Positions 36,640 through 50,460 of a stretch of 64,000 nt of DNA are shown piece after piece. Position 1 is the first letter of the stretch. Each line of letters begins with the position of its first letter. This stretch comes from Nipponacmea schrenckii. Taxonomy: Eukaryota; Mollusca; Gastropoda; Lottiidae. The DNA lies in NCBI GenBank assembly GCA_030562195.1, contig JAUJPP010000005.1, forward strand, positions 13,574,826 through 13,638,825, written 5' to 3'. Both the position numbers and the translations under genes were made by a program. The notes beneath the pieces are model-generated. The model searched no databases, had not been told where the DNA came from, and saw only the letters and a program-made list of their open reading frames with translations.

Positions 36640-37090
36640 TATTTTGAGTGGGTCAGTGTCATTATGAAGAAGATCCCTTTTGATTTCGGGATGATCCGAT
36701 AACAACCGAAATATTGTGTTTCACTCTGTTAGATATAGGGTGCAACTCGTGCTCATTCTACACGCTACAATTCTTCATGGATTCTTTTGATTTTTAATTT
36801 GTGTGTCATTGTCATAATGAAGAAGATCCCTATTGATGTTCGTGATGATCAGAACCGAAATACGAAATACGGTGTCTGACTAAGCATGTTTCAGTTTATA
36901 AGCTATAGTGTGCTCAGTCTGCAGGCTACAAAGCTTATGGTCTCTTCAGATTTTTATTTTGTAGGTCAGTGTCCTGAAGAGGATCCCTTTTCACCGAAAT
37001 ATTGTGTCCGACTTAATTGTATTAGCGCAACTCTGCTCACTCAACAGGCAACCATGGATTATTTTTATTTTCAATATGTATGCTTAAAAT
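36640..37090 (+). repeat. Degenerate tandem repeats, about 150 bp each
   Basis: Three diverged blocks share the order GTCAGTGTC(ATTATGA)AGAAGATCCC, a CGAAATATTGTGT-like motif, and CAACT(CG)TGCTCA(TT)CT...CAGGC/ACGCTACA. They begin near 36651, 36805 and 36965. The unit is not recognised. Confidence 0.45.
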
Positions 37091-38247
37091 TCTCTTTAGA
37101 ATAGACATGAACCAAATGTGAATGCGCAACTGATTACTGGTGGGCTATATTTTTTTTTTTTTTTTTGGTAAGAAAGTAGAAAATGGAAATTTACGTCGAA
37201 CTAAATTAAGCTATTCTACCAGACGCTTCAAAAAACACAATTGTGGCGAAAAAAAAATTTAAATGTGAATACGCTCGAATGACACTTTTATTCAGTATTT
37301 CCAGTCAAAGCCAAAATGAACTGGGAAACCGATCAAAGGTGACAGAATTTGAATTTTGGTATGAAGATGTGAAATAGGCTTGAACGGATATAGACGAACG
37401 GTTGTCTGTGACAACAGCTTTATCGCACTGAAAAATCAAGTTATTTTCAACAGTTTCAATATTATGAGTTTTAAAATGTTTAACAATTTGAATGTTATCA
37501 GTGAGTCTATAATGTAATAGTGATGTACTACGATAACTATGTTTAAATACAATACACTCCACTTTCTATAAAGATAAATACAACACTCGAAAGCAATAAC
37601 TTGCTGAATGATACCTCGAAAATCGATAGCATACTTATGGTTTTGAAACAAAATTCTAGTCAATAATTGTTCATAATTCAATCATGCCCGACATTGGCAA
37701 AGAGCCATATTTTCAATTGGGGATATGTACTACGAAAATGTAAATATGTTTTTTTTTTAATAAATTAAGTTGATGAAACGTTATTTAATGGGTATGGAGA
37801 ATCGCTATAGTTCACACACAATTCTAAAAAATATATTTGTGATTCAAAGGCCATTTTTTTGCATTAAAAGTTTAACCCGGATTAATTAGAAAAATGGAAA
37901 AAAATCAGACGTTGAAAAATGTTCACCATTTTTTTTTTTACTAGAAAACTTATAAGTTTAAAAGTTTATCACTGAGCACTCAATTCTCTTTGATCAGTGA
38001 TCATTCAAAATAGGTTTTTGCTAATGCATGGTAATTAATACATATCAAAGTAGAATGAATAATCATATATAATATATAATAAACATAATGATTAAGTCAC
38101 TGTTTTGGAATTCACTAAATTTAATATTTATAATTTTCTTTCAACGACTGAGATTTATCAAGAATTTTACAATATTTTTATAGAAGATTTTCTATTTACC
38201 GTATTTTTTTATAATAGCGAATTTATATTTATCTTTTATATTGTTTG

Positions 38248-38490
38248 AAGAAGTATTTGTATTCTTAATTTATACAGAAGATTTTGTATTTATAATTTAT
38301 AAAGAAGATTTTGTATTTATAATTTATACAGAGGATTTTGTATTTATAATTTATAAAGAAGACTTTGTATTTATAATTTATAAAGAAGATTTTGTATTTA
38401 TAATTTATAAAGAAGACTTTGTATTTATAATTTATAAAGAAGATTTTGTATTTATAATTTATAAAGAAAATTTTGTATTTATAATTTATG
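38248..38490. repeat. 27-bp minisatellite, about 9 units
   Basis: Units of GAAGATTTTGTATTTATAAT+TTATAAA repeat head to tail with few changes. Because 27 is a multiple of three, open frames appear on both strands (a 9-residue repeat EDFVFIIYK on +), but there is no sign of a real gene. Confidence 0.9.
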
Positions 38491-41400
38491 TGTGTAAATT
38501 CGTCTTTTCTAGATAAATAGAAAGTAAAACTCCTAGGTTGGACTATTTTTGGAGGAATTATGTGATTTCCGTACACTTCTAAAGATTATGTACATATGTA
38601 TATGTTTAGGATTTCCATATCGTAATATTTGATTATTAATGTACAACTAGCTTAGAAAATTTCAAATAAAAGCTTGTTGCATGTTCTTCGCGACCATTTT
38701 TAGATATAAAGTCTAGATATATAAGTATGAAAAGATGAAATATCACATTTTCCCCTCTTCATAACTTTTTGACAATAAGTTTCAATATTCAAAAAGTGGT
38801 AAACATATTTATATTTAACGCATCATTGTTTTAAAAATATTGTTGAGTGTAAAAATAGTTATTTCCCTACAGATTGTCGTCTGGCTGATAGATTGATAAT
38901 TTACATTTTACACTGTTCTATTGTCTACAATAGAGACCCAACTTCCATATAAATTATATGACAAACAGAGGATCGCTTTCTAAATCAAATATTAGAATAT
39001 CAAATTAGAGCCTGTTTCCACTCAATATTCACAGAATTTGACACTTTCAATAACAATAACCAAATTTATTTCATACTTTTCAAGCTAACACGCCATATTG
39101 TATTTGAGTGATTGACGTTGTTTTGCTGTTAGTTTTACAATAAAGGTTTACGTAATATGATATGGCCATATCGGACGTATCAGTATCCTCATAATTACTG
39201 CCGTCCCGACCCCCACGGGACATTTCCTTCCAATATTGTTTATGGAAGCTTTAGAATTTCTGTAAATTGATGAAGATCCGGAAGGGAATTGTGTCTTAAT
39301 TTATGTACTTATGTCATGAAATGTTTCGAATACGTTTTATTTGCTACAGTATTAACAATGGAATATGTGGACCATTTATTTCAATACTGAAACATTTTTG
39401 TGGTAAAATAAAGTGTAAGGTTGAGATAATCCAAGATGTAATATCCTATTACGATATCATTTGAGAGGTAGACGAATTCTAGCAGTTTAGGGTATGCAAG
39501 ATTTGGGTATTCTGCGGTTAGTAAAACTTTTCTTATAGTTAAGAGAAATATGATCAATACAACCATATATTTCTTTCAATATTAGGGATTATAAGGGAAA
39601 TGGAATGGGGGAATGTAGAGAAAACCTGAAAATAATATAAGGGAATGTATGAAAAATGAAACTCAAAAGAAAAAGGAAATATAATAAAATGTATGCGGGC
39701 TATAAAGTCATTGAATTTGCAATTCCTATTTGAAGTAAGTGTATATTGCATAATTATATGAGATATAGCGGAAAGGTGAAATGCGAAATACGATAATGCA
39801 AATGGAACATTTTTTTTTTTTTTTGTAATTATGGATCTATGTATAAAACACATAATTTGGAAAATATATGGAGGCATAAATATACACATTACATTCAGCA
39901 TCCGTAGCTTTCTATTTACTCTTCATTAACAGAAAATACAAATGCTGAAACATTTTTTAGATGAAAAACATAATGAGAATTTAATTCGAACTTCAATGAG
40001 AAACTAATTCTCAACAAATATAGATAAGACAATTTTAATCGGAATAAAAGTTATATTTCCATTAAAACGACGCTTGGACATTTCCCTCAGGACACTTTTG
40101 GCGGCAATGTTAATGGTGATTTTGGAAATTTAGATGATGAGATTAGGACTGTCTGTCTAAAGATAAGAACCTACTCTCTAAGTGATATCTCATGATTAAT
40201 ATCCGAATTCGCGAACAGTGAATCGAAGATCAGCACCAGCAATATATAAATTGTAATGATGGTAGATTTGTTGAAACATTTCCGAGTTATATTTGACTTA
40301 TAGTAAATGGTTGGCAATTAATTGCAATGTCGAAATATCCAATACGTCTATATTGGCTGAAATATATTTCGAGCTGTATTGCAATGTTGAAAAATCCAAT
40401 GTGTCTCTATTGGTTATTCTCGAGTTCATTTTGAATAAGTAGATTGTTGGAAATCCATTGCCATGTCAAAACTTCAAATCTGCAAAAATCATCCTTGTAT
40501 CTCCAGAAGAATTTTCTCCACTGAATGTCGTTGTATAATTAAAATCTATGATTTAAAACCCTGATTTAATATGTTCGGAACTCTCGTTCTCAACTTACCA
40601 ATATTCCAAAAACAAATATTGACGGTTAACAGTAACTGGAAAGGTATTCATCGAAAAATAATAAAAGACAAAATACTAAATATATGATATGAATATGAAT
40701 CTCAAGTTTCATAAACACGTCGTGTTCCATAATTCTTGGCAAAAAGTGTATATATAGTGTCTTCATGTACAAAAGCCCCATGTTCTAGTTTTTGGCTATC
40801 CTAAGGGCAAATACTTATTAACCATGCATAGAATTTCAAAACCAACCATGATCTCACCCATGGCCTCCAGTAAAAATATTTTATATTATGAAGTGAAATG
40901 AGTGTGAATGTTTTCGTATAATAATCCTTGTCACATTTAAAGCATTGTGTCCGGGTCACATAAATTCGCTTCTTCAACTTGAAGATCCCGCATCGTTCAA
41001 TAACATCGGACCTAATACCCATACGAGAAATGTAGTTCATAACGTTACGTGTATATGGAGGATTGGTTCAAAGGGTATCTGAAATTTGAAATACAATTAA
41101 CATAACAATAGGTGTGTAATAATTAGAGGTATAAAGGGTGAACCTGATAAAAATCAACCATATTTCATATTCTCTTCGTTGTTATTTACAGCAATTGTGA
41201 GAAGAAAACACCATAATTTCCAAAATTACTCTTAAACGCTTTTTAGACCTCACCTTTTCAGATTTCCTATTTATTAAGTTCTAATAATGGATATTATTTT
41301 GAAATGTTTTTTTAGAAACATTGACGCCGTCGGCTGAATATTAAAACAGTTTTCATAAAAGAACAAAATGTCACACTTCGTGCTCAAAACGGAGCGTAAT

Positions 41401-44400
41401 GACTTTCACGTTTAGAATAGACCTTACGGCAGCATTGGATCACACGAAATAGCTTCGGACGTCACGAAGCTATGTATAGACAATGATTGCAACAATCTAG
41501 CCTTCAGCACTAAAGACAATTAAAACAATCACATCCTTTTTCAATCATCACTGTGTAAATGTTACATAATACGGTTGGCAATCAATTTTTATATACTTTT
41601 TAAATTATTATGGTTATTCAACCCCTTTTGCAACGGACAACTAAAAGAAAGTAGGATTTTGTATTTTTCTCCCTTCCTCGAGATGTGGCGATCATTTAAA
41701 GCCGAGGATCCAGAAAAACTGCTTTGGAGAAAAAAAAATCCAAATATCTCGCAGTTGGTGTAAACAGGTAACAGGTTAACAAACCTTCACGAACATTTTT
41801 CTTTAAAATCCAAACTTAATCATTAATGTGTTACTTGGTGCATCACATTAAGTGAGTCTTTGAACCATTATTTAAATGTTGCTTATAGCCTTTGAGGCGA
41901 CAAGGAAACTTATCTAAAGGTGTATTTTTTGTGTGCTCTTTTCTTGAAAAATTTAGCTTTTACAATTGGATTTCGTGCAAAAAGGCGCATACTAACTCAA
42001 TATAGTCAAGCGCAATTTTTGTATAAATTTTAATAGAACAATTAAACTAGTTTGGTTGTTGGTTGTACCTGTTACTAAACAACAACTCACACTTTTATAT
42101 AATGGTGCTTGCACCACTTAACAATATTAAAACTTTTTCAGAGAAGGAAAAAAAACAACAACGACATTTATTAAAAAGACGAGACAAAGTATTCATAAAT
42201 GTAAATTTTACCCCAGGGGCAAAACCTCTTAGTATAATCATTATAGACTGTTTTCCTCTGATATTTAAAATCATACAATGAATATGATTTTGACTATACC
42301 AATTTCCCTTCAGCTATTTGACACGTTTCAGAATAGCTGTAAATGGTAAAAAAATTAAGTTGTTCCTGAATGATGTAAAATCTGAAATGCATCTGCATCT
42401 TAGCCGAATTCATCTCTTATCAAATATCTCACACCTCTGACATTAACCTCTCATTCGAGGTAACAGAATTTTAATCTCAATGTAAACACACTCTCTTTTC
42501 TTATTAGAATGCTCTATGTTTTGCTAAATCAGATGACAGTTTCTGTTTACCCACCTTCCACAGTGGACAGACCGCTACAGTTTAGTTTTAGTAAGATGAA
42601 GGTAATCTTGTCTTGGTGAATCGGCCACTGTCATAATGATTTACGACGCTCAACAAAAGGGCAGCGCATAATGTGCGTTTTGATTTGAAATATATAAAAA
42701 TATTTCGAACAGTAACCATAAATATGATATTTTTTTGTCAAGACCTAGCTGTAATTGTCCGTTCTCCATAACAAACGTTGAATTTGAATGGCCATGACGT
42801 AACTAATGTCATAATATGACAATTATGATAATATGACATTATGACAATTAAATATTATTGTTACGCAAAATGCTTAAATGTGTGTATTTTTTGAAAATAT
42901 AAAATTTAAGTCTACTATTCTAGGTTCTTTTATTTAAATATAAATGTCCCTTTATCAAAAACATCGTTTCTGAACAGTGGAGTGACGCTGTTGCAAAAAC
43001 GAAAATAAAGCAAATCTGTGGATTCTGGTTGATTATGTTAGATACAACAAGCAATGGGAATTATTCGAAATAGTATCACGAACATATCAGATTAGTAGAT
43101 TGTATTATCTTTGTGATATTCACGATAATCTTATCCCAAGATAGAATTTGTCGATTGACTATCAACAGTATTTTGTGGTTAATAATAAAAAAAAGACGAC
43201 CATATTCATAAGTTTATCTTGATTTGCGAGGAGCAAAATGATGTTCCGATAAATATGAAACTGGTATAAAAGCAAATACGCCATTTTAGTTGAGCTACTT
43301 GTAGTTTGCCAACTTGTGGTTTTGTTTTTCTATTGTCTTTATAACAAACCGAGGATTCTGTAAACGGATTATAATAAGAAAGTGTAGTATTGCTTGAGAA
43401 TGTGGTATGGTACGACATGACATATTATGCCTTCATTTTAGCGGATTGCAAGGTTTTCACACTTTATGTCAATGACGAGATTCTGTTTTTCTCGAAATTT
43501 TGTGTTTTAAATATTGCATTCTGTCTTCATTTTTTTTCGATTTTAATTTCCTTAATATAATTGTGGTACAATATTTGTATTATTATAATAGAAAATATAA
43601 ATAATACCAGTATTTATTTGTGATAACAACCTCATATCGCGTGATGATGTCAATTAAGGTAATATTAATGTACTTTTTTTTCAAAATTTGATTTGGTGAA
43701 AATTATTTCAGTTCGAAAAATACAGTTTCCCTTTTAAAGGAGCAATTATCCATAATCAGATTTCTAAAGCATATCAATGTGAATAAAGTATAATTATATT
43801 AACATCGTTTTACAAGTCGCAGTGTAAAAACGTGACAGCATAAAAGGTGTGAATTCTTTTGAAATGAATTTGTCAATGAAATATTAAGACGATTGGATAA
43901 AAGGATACAGCCCTTTGGAATTACGTTAATACAGTGTCTGAATTTTATCTTGTTCACAAATCAAAAGTCACAATCTTCTACTGTTTTTTTTTTAAGTATT
44001 TTGCTCTTTCTGTTCTTTATGAAATTATTGTTATGTTTTGACTGTATTGTCAACGGAATATTAGAGCACGGCAAATTGAACATATTTCTTTTCTTTTCTT
44101 GCGTATCAAAGGTATCACATTTCTCGGGGTTTCTATAATTTTGTTTGAACACCATGATTATTTCAACAACAACAAAAAAAAAAAAAAAATAAAATCAAAA
44201 CAAAATGATTGCCAATTTGATAACTTGACTAATTCAAAAGGTTTTAAGTATACGATATTTCTCACAAAAACAAGATTTATTTCGATGACACCATCAAAAT
44301 TTTAAATTATATTTTCAAATATTAAAAATGGAATTAGTTTTTGTATAAATTTGTGCTTCGGGAAATTAATTTTTATAGCGCCTTTAAGCTAACATTGTTT

Positions 44401-47400
44401 ATCATATAATAATATTCTATGAAACGGATTTTCTCGAAACCCTACACCGCAAACCATCTTAAATTTTATGACACCTAAAGAAGTGCATAAATTTTCAACA
44501 CTAAAATTAAAGACAATATTGTTAGCATTGACTTATTATATCTAATTATAGGTTAGACTATTCCGTGCTTCGTACTCTTAATAAATTGACCATCTTTTTC
44601 TTTTATATCCACTCTAATTATGCTAGTATTGATATGAACAAAGGTCATATCCCATGACCTTATACCTCGTGGACGCATTAACTTTAAAGGTGGTTTTGAC
44701 AGGTCATCAAAGGTGTTCAGATGTCAACTATTTATGAAAAGATATGTACATAATTATATATTGATGTAGAGTTAAATTTTTGAATTCAAAATATGACAGT
44801 CTATCGACTCTTCTGAAAATACTGTACGGAATAGATGCATATAATCTCTCATATGGTGTGAGGTCTGTACATGTACTTGAGATATTTCAAAATACCAGGA
44901 TCGTGTTCGTTCGGCTTTTTGAAACATTAAATAAAAACTTAAATACTGTGAAATAATATTATTATAGAAACTATTAAAGCTACTACGAAAAATCATTCTG
45001 TTGACTAAATAATAAAAATGAGAATAATAACATTCTTTAAATTCTGTTTTAATATTTCAATATCGCCCCTCAATTGGGCACTATTTTAACTAAAATATTG
45101 TTGCTATTGTAATGAAATATTTTTAGAGATGACAAAAAACACCAATTAAAAAGACACATAATGCACAAGAATAATTCATATTATACGACTCTCATGATGA
45201 AAATTTAGTAATAGAAACCATACATTGATAGCATATTGAACATGCGTCGTAATGACTAAAATGCAGAAATTAGTGATATCTGACCTATGATACACAGAAT
45301 ATCAATAAAATCTATATACTAAGTTCAAAACTTGTTTTTGTTTTATTAAAGACAATATAAATAAATAAATAAAAAATTAAAAAAGCCTGTAATGCCATTC
45401 TCGAACATTGTGAAAAAATTGTTAAGAAAAAAACCCCAGACATAACCCTCATTTTACTAGAGATGGGGTGTTATTCAAATATTTGCTGTTTCTACTTCGC
45501 ATAAGGACAATTATTTTATAAGTGCTGCTATAGAAAGCCAGGGTGGAAAATTCCAGCCACCAAGAATTATACTTTCGTCAATGAAATGAAACCATATAAT
45601 TGTATCCTTTTCCATTTAAGAACAATTCTTAGGCTAACATAAATATAGACCCACAAGGAAAATACATTAGAATTGTAGCAAATGACATAAAAGAGGAGAG
45701 GTTAAAATTCTTAACTGCGCGGTAGGTTACATTTTTCACCGTTTTCAGCAATTATTACCACATAAAATATGGTGTGGTCTAGATTTTTCTGAATTGAAAA
45801 TTTTAAATATTTTTAAACGTAAAAAAAAAATTTGCATATGCTCTCGGTATATTTAAAAATTAACCCGTTAAACACAATTTATTATACCTTTAATTAATAA
45901 AAATGATAAATATTCAAATTTGACAAAAAAGCATATTATGTAAAGCTATCATTCTTGGATCTTGGAATTTTACATAAATAATGACTGTACAATTAAAGCA
46001 CAATTATGTGGTTAATTGCAGGAATTACTGTCTAAACCCGTTCTAAATCGTTTGAAAATTCGACTGTCTGCCCGTTATAGCGGGGACAACATTCGGGCAA
46101 ATTTATGGTAGCATATCAATATGTGTTTTAATAATTACTGCAATATACGCACCTGAGAAATAATGCAAGTCATAGATAACAGAAAGTTGCTATTTCCAAT
46201 CGCAGTATTCAACAAACCTACCATAAATGTTACATTTCTTGATTCTATGCATCTTCGTAATATTTGTCAATGTTTGCCATGCAAGAACATTACAAATGAA
46301 AAGTTATTTTCTAGATAGATCATCACTATCAGGTTTTTTAAAGCGTATTTCGTATCATAAATATTGAATAGGACTATATCATGAGAAAGTATACCACACA
46401 CCAACTCTTGAATTTATTAATAAAATACAGCTAGATAATCTATCTGCCATTTCTTATCTATAGATACAATAATATTGTCAATCATTTTTTGAATGCATAT
46501 CACAAAATTAATATTCATTCCTATTGAAAATATTCAGCACATTTTCATTTGGATGAAAAATTTCATTAGAGATAACATACTAACGAGTCTAGTCTAATCT
46601 CTTATAATTTAATTAATCTATGCTAATTTCCACTTTTATTTCCTATGCTGATTTACTTATCTTTTAATATCCTATGTACCCTTTTCATAAAAAATAGATT
46701 GCAGATACATTCGATTGAAAAAAAAAAATAGTAATAATTTAGTTCCAGTTCTTATCAAGTCAGACTCTTCGCAAATTGAACGCTTTTTCACCCAAATAAA
46801 TGTCACATGGGTTATTCATTAATTAATTCCAGAGGAAGCTAATGGTGTGACTAAATATCGTAAAAGACATGAACATCATCTGTTTGTACATTCCTGGTGT
46901 TCCCTGTCGCTGATTGCAGCTCGGATGGGCTGATTTTAAAAAAATAACATAAGTTGTTCAAATGGGACGAATGGTTTCTACACGCTGTGATCTTTCGACA
47001 GTTGGAAATTGAAAATAGTCAAGTGCCGCTGACTTCATTCATTCATTTTTCATCGTTAAACCATTCAAAAAAAAACCATTCATTTTATTAGTCTGTTGTC
47101 CTGTAATCGTTTTGGTATGCCTAACACATCCGTTGTCTTTTGGCATAGTACGGATCTAAATGAGCAAACGTACAAAGTGAAATAATACCACATCGCTTGT
47201 ATCTAAATACTTAAAACCATAGCGTGTAAACAATACATATATACGTATGTATGATAACATCAGCTCGGGGTTATCTATATAGCTGTTAATTTAACCTCTA
47301 TTGGTCATTTCATGGTTTATTTCCGGGGTTAAATTGGTTCAAACAATGTCAGAATGGTTATTTTTATGACAGTTTCCCTCCAGATTGCCATCTCCAAATA

Positions 47401-49953
47401 TCGGATATACACGGCACGATATATACATGCATTTTGTAAACAAATAATGTATCTGTATTTTATTTACAATTGACACGTTGTTAAGTGAATCAACATGCCT
47501 CGTCAAGTGTTATTTTATTATTCTTGAAAGATGCTTACATGAATTTAACTTCTTTTGTTATTTGTCTTTCTACAGAATAAACATAATTTTGATAACGATC
47601 GGCTTTTTCTTGATATCCTAGTCAACAATAGACACTCAGGTCTGTTTGTCTCAAACATGTACATATTATGCCTTGGAGCAGATATAGTCCTGTTCAATTT
47701 ATCTTTTTGTAACACGCTATACTCATGAAATTTACACAATGCGAGTCAAGTCGGAATCTTTTCCCTTTCAGACGTGATGTTCCAATCTTGTGGAGACGCT
47801 TTTGTAAGGACACCCCTGAACCCCGAAATTGAAAATATATATGTGTAGTTACAAATGGTTTTACAAAAAGTCGATCAACGAAAAGTTTTGTTCCTTTACA
47901 TCAAGTTTTAAATGAATAAATTATCAGCAGGCTGAGCGAGATACCAATTACCTGTATCACGTTTTAGAATGAAATCAGATGAATCGTTTCTTTCAGCTAG
48001 ATTAATACAACTTTTGGGGAAAACAAATTTTTCGGGAACGTATACTATGCTACTTAAATTAATCTTTACTTTTATTAAATTGGAGCGGGTCCCCCAATCG
48101 AACACAAATGTGATACGGATACAGCGGCTAAACACACTTTTAAATACCTGTTTGAAAGTTTTTTCTAAAGGCAGTTATGAGGAAGGTATGAACGAAACTT
48201 ACTCAGCGATATGAAAGTGAAGGGGTACAAATGAAACATCGTGCCTCCCAATTTGGCAAACCATGCTTGTAAATATGTCTCCTTTGAAATGATAATCCTA
48301 TGCAGTATTAATGCTTTGAAGAAAGTTCTACCGACAATCATACATGAAAGCATCAAGTATTAATGTTTGGATGTGACAGATAAACATCGGTGTATTCAAT
48401 ACTATATCAGATTAGAATTAATTAGATACAAGTTAACTAGCAATTCACAAAATACAGTGTTAAAATAACTAAATTATACATTAAGTGATAAGCCATCATT
48501 TCTATGAAACCAGTAGATTTGATGAGTAAATGGATGAACTACACGGAATATTAGATATTGTCATGAATAATATCTCAAATGATTAACTTTCAACTCATAG
48601 ACCATGATCGGTAATTATAACAGGAATCACCATTCAACCATAGTCACTGATTGGCTTCCAACTGTTCAAAACAACATTTTTACATTCTTCAATTGACGCA
48701 GGCGGTCGAGTAGAATTTATGTTAAGCAACGTCACATCATCCCTCTATTTGCAAGATTTCCATTGTCTTGAGTTCATTAGTAAAGGTGGTTACTAATGAA
48801 AGGTCAATCGCAACAGAATACCTGGTTCTTTGAATTCAGACAAATTTCAGATTAATTATAATCTCACATTCTCGTATATGATGATGTTATATCAGTAATA
48901 TGCACCTTAGAAGATATTAATATCGACTAGCAGAAGCATATCCACATAAAGGTTTTGTTTAATTATTGTAGGTCTAGCAACAGAAGGATTTTTATTCTAT
49001 AAAGTTGTGTAAATAATTAATATCCACGCTCTATCATATCAAGAAGAATATATACCTTTCATTTCAATCGTTGTCGAATCAAGAATGCTTGTCGACCACA
49101 ATTCAGGATCAGAACACTGTTCTCTGATGATGCTAATATAGTTCAAATCTGAGCCACACAATCTGGATAGGACAATGGGCGGCTATCAGCTATAAAATGA
49201 CTTTTCACAATCGTTTGAAATTCTAAACACGAGTTCAACCCTCTGACAAGTTTTGAATTGAAAATGAAATATTGCCGTCGAGCCAAGTTGACACAGCATG
49301 GTATGATGTCCACTACTTAAAACGAGATTCTAAAGGCTTGAATATTTTCATATTAGTGTTTATGTGGTCTTTGAATTTATTATTTAAAGTAACTCAAATT
49401 GTCACCTCGACGCTATATAAAATAAAATATGCACCCACAAATCATTTTAATATTCAACCGCTATTAGAAATAGTTGAAGCCTAGGTGTGACACGGCAGGA
49501 CGTCGATCGTATGGCGGTCTCTCTTACAAATTAAAACACCGGCTTACCTGGACTCGCAAGTCATTTTTTGTTCTTGTAAAAATAAAGTTACTTCTCATCT
49601 AAGGTTTCTTTACAATGTAAAAAAATTTTATATGCAGTCATTTTTTTTTTGTCGACATTCATAGCATCTACAGTCCAAAAAAAGAAACGTCACAGTTAGG
49701 AACATTGATATAAATCACCCGAACTGTCCATACATTAAAATCAACAGAAGAAATTCGATGAATCCTTGTCCAATGCATTTCCATTTACATTTAGGTTGCA
49801 AATTTATCTTTACTTGGTGCATGTCTAAAGGGTTGATTTTAGATTATTCTCAAAACCTTTATGCTTAGTTAAATGATTCCAAAAAGGGATTTAGACATTG
49901 TTCATGTAGCTCTCTGCTTTAAGATACACCTATGTATAGAACAGTGGATAGAC
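38491..49953. other. About 11 kb non-coding, no recognised gene
   Basis: AT-rich. It holds an imperfect local duplication (40321-40359 and 40379-40415, both with ATTGCAATGT then CCAAT..GTCT..TATTGG) and a short palindromic patch near 42800-42850 built from TGTCATAATATGACA-type words. No gene supported. Confidence 0.4.
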
Positions 49954-50000
49954 CAGTGCTTCTCAACCTTTTTATGAGATTCCCCCCTCAACGAAATGTG
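49954..50000 (+). mobile_element. hAT (Charlie-like) terminal motif
   Basis: CAGTGCTTCTCAACCTTTTT followed by a C-rich tract (CCCCCC near 49981) closely resembles the CAGTGGTTCTCAA... ends of hAT-family transposons. No matching right end (TTGAGAA..CACTG) was found within the window and no transposase is visible, so this is a solo end or a truncated copy. Confidence 0.45.
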
Positions 50001-50337
50001 TCGTAACATTTCCCCAAACTTTTGGTGGGTTAGTGAACGCGAATGGCAAACTCCACCGGCTCGAAAACATAAGGCGGGGGGGGGGGGGAAGTCTAGGAAG
50101 CGTTCTCATTCCAGGAAAATTTTGAAAATTAAGATCAATTTCTGTGCATCTCCTTATAAGGTGGCACATGATCCGCGCCTGGAAACACAAATACAAGATT
50201 TCAAACAAAGCTTTTTGGTGATCAATCACCAACAGCACGTTTATCTTTCTCGTTGCTTTTAGTTCCAAGTAATTTTCAGTCATCCCAAATCCACCTCCCT
50301 TCTTAATTCATCCTTCCTTTCACCACCCCCTCTCCCG

Positions 50338-50460
50338 TAATTGGGTACGGATAATCCGGGAAAGAACAATGCCAAGAGGTTGGGCCAAGGAAAGGATCCC
50401 TATCACGACAAACTTGTGAACCCAAGTTGTTATCCTTTTAAAATATAGGCCTAGTTTTTT
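50338..50460 (+). repeat. 5'-truncated SINE copy
   Basis: GGGTACGGATAATCCGGGAA, ACAATGCCAAGAGGTTGGGC, AAAGGATCCCTATCACGACA and ACTTGTGAACCCAAGTTGTT match the 3' half of the SINE at 18766-18880. The tRNA-derived head is missing. Confidence 0.65.

Noticed and set aside
38265..38576. 103-codon minus-strand repeat ORF
   Set aside because: It is a by-product of the 27-bp minisatellite, which is open in frames on both strands.
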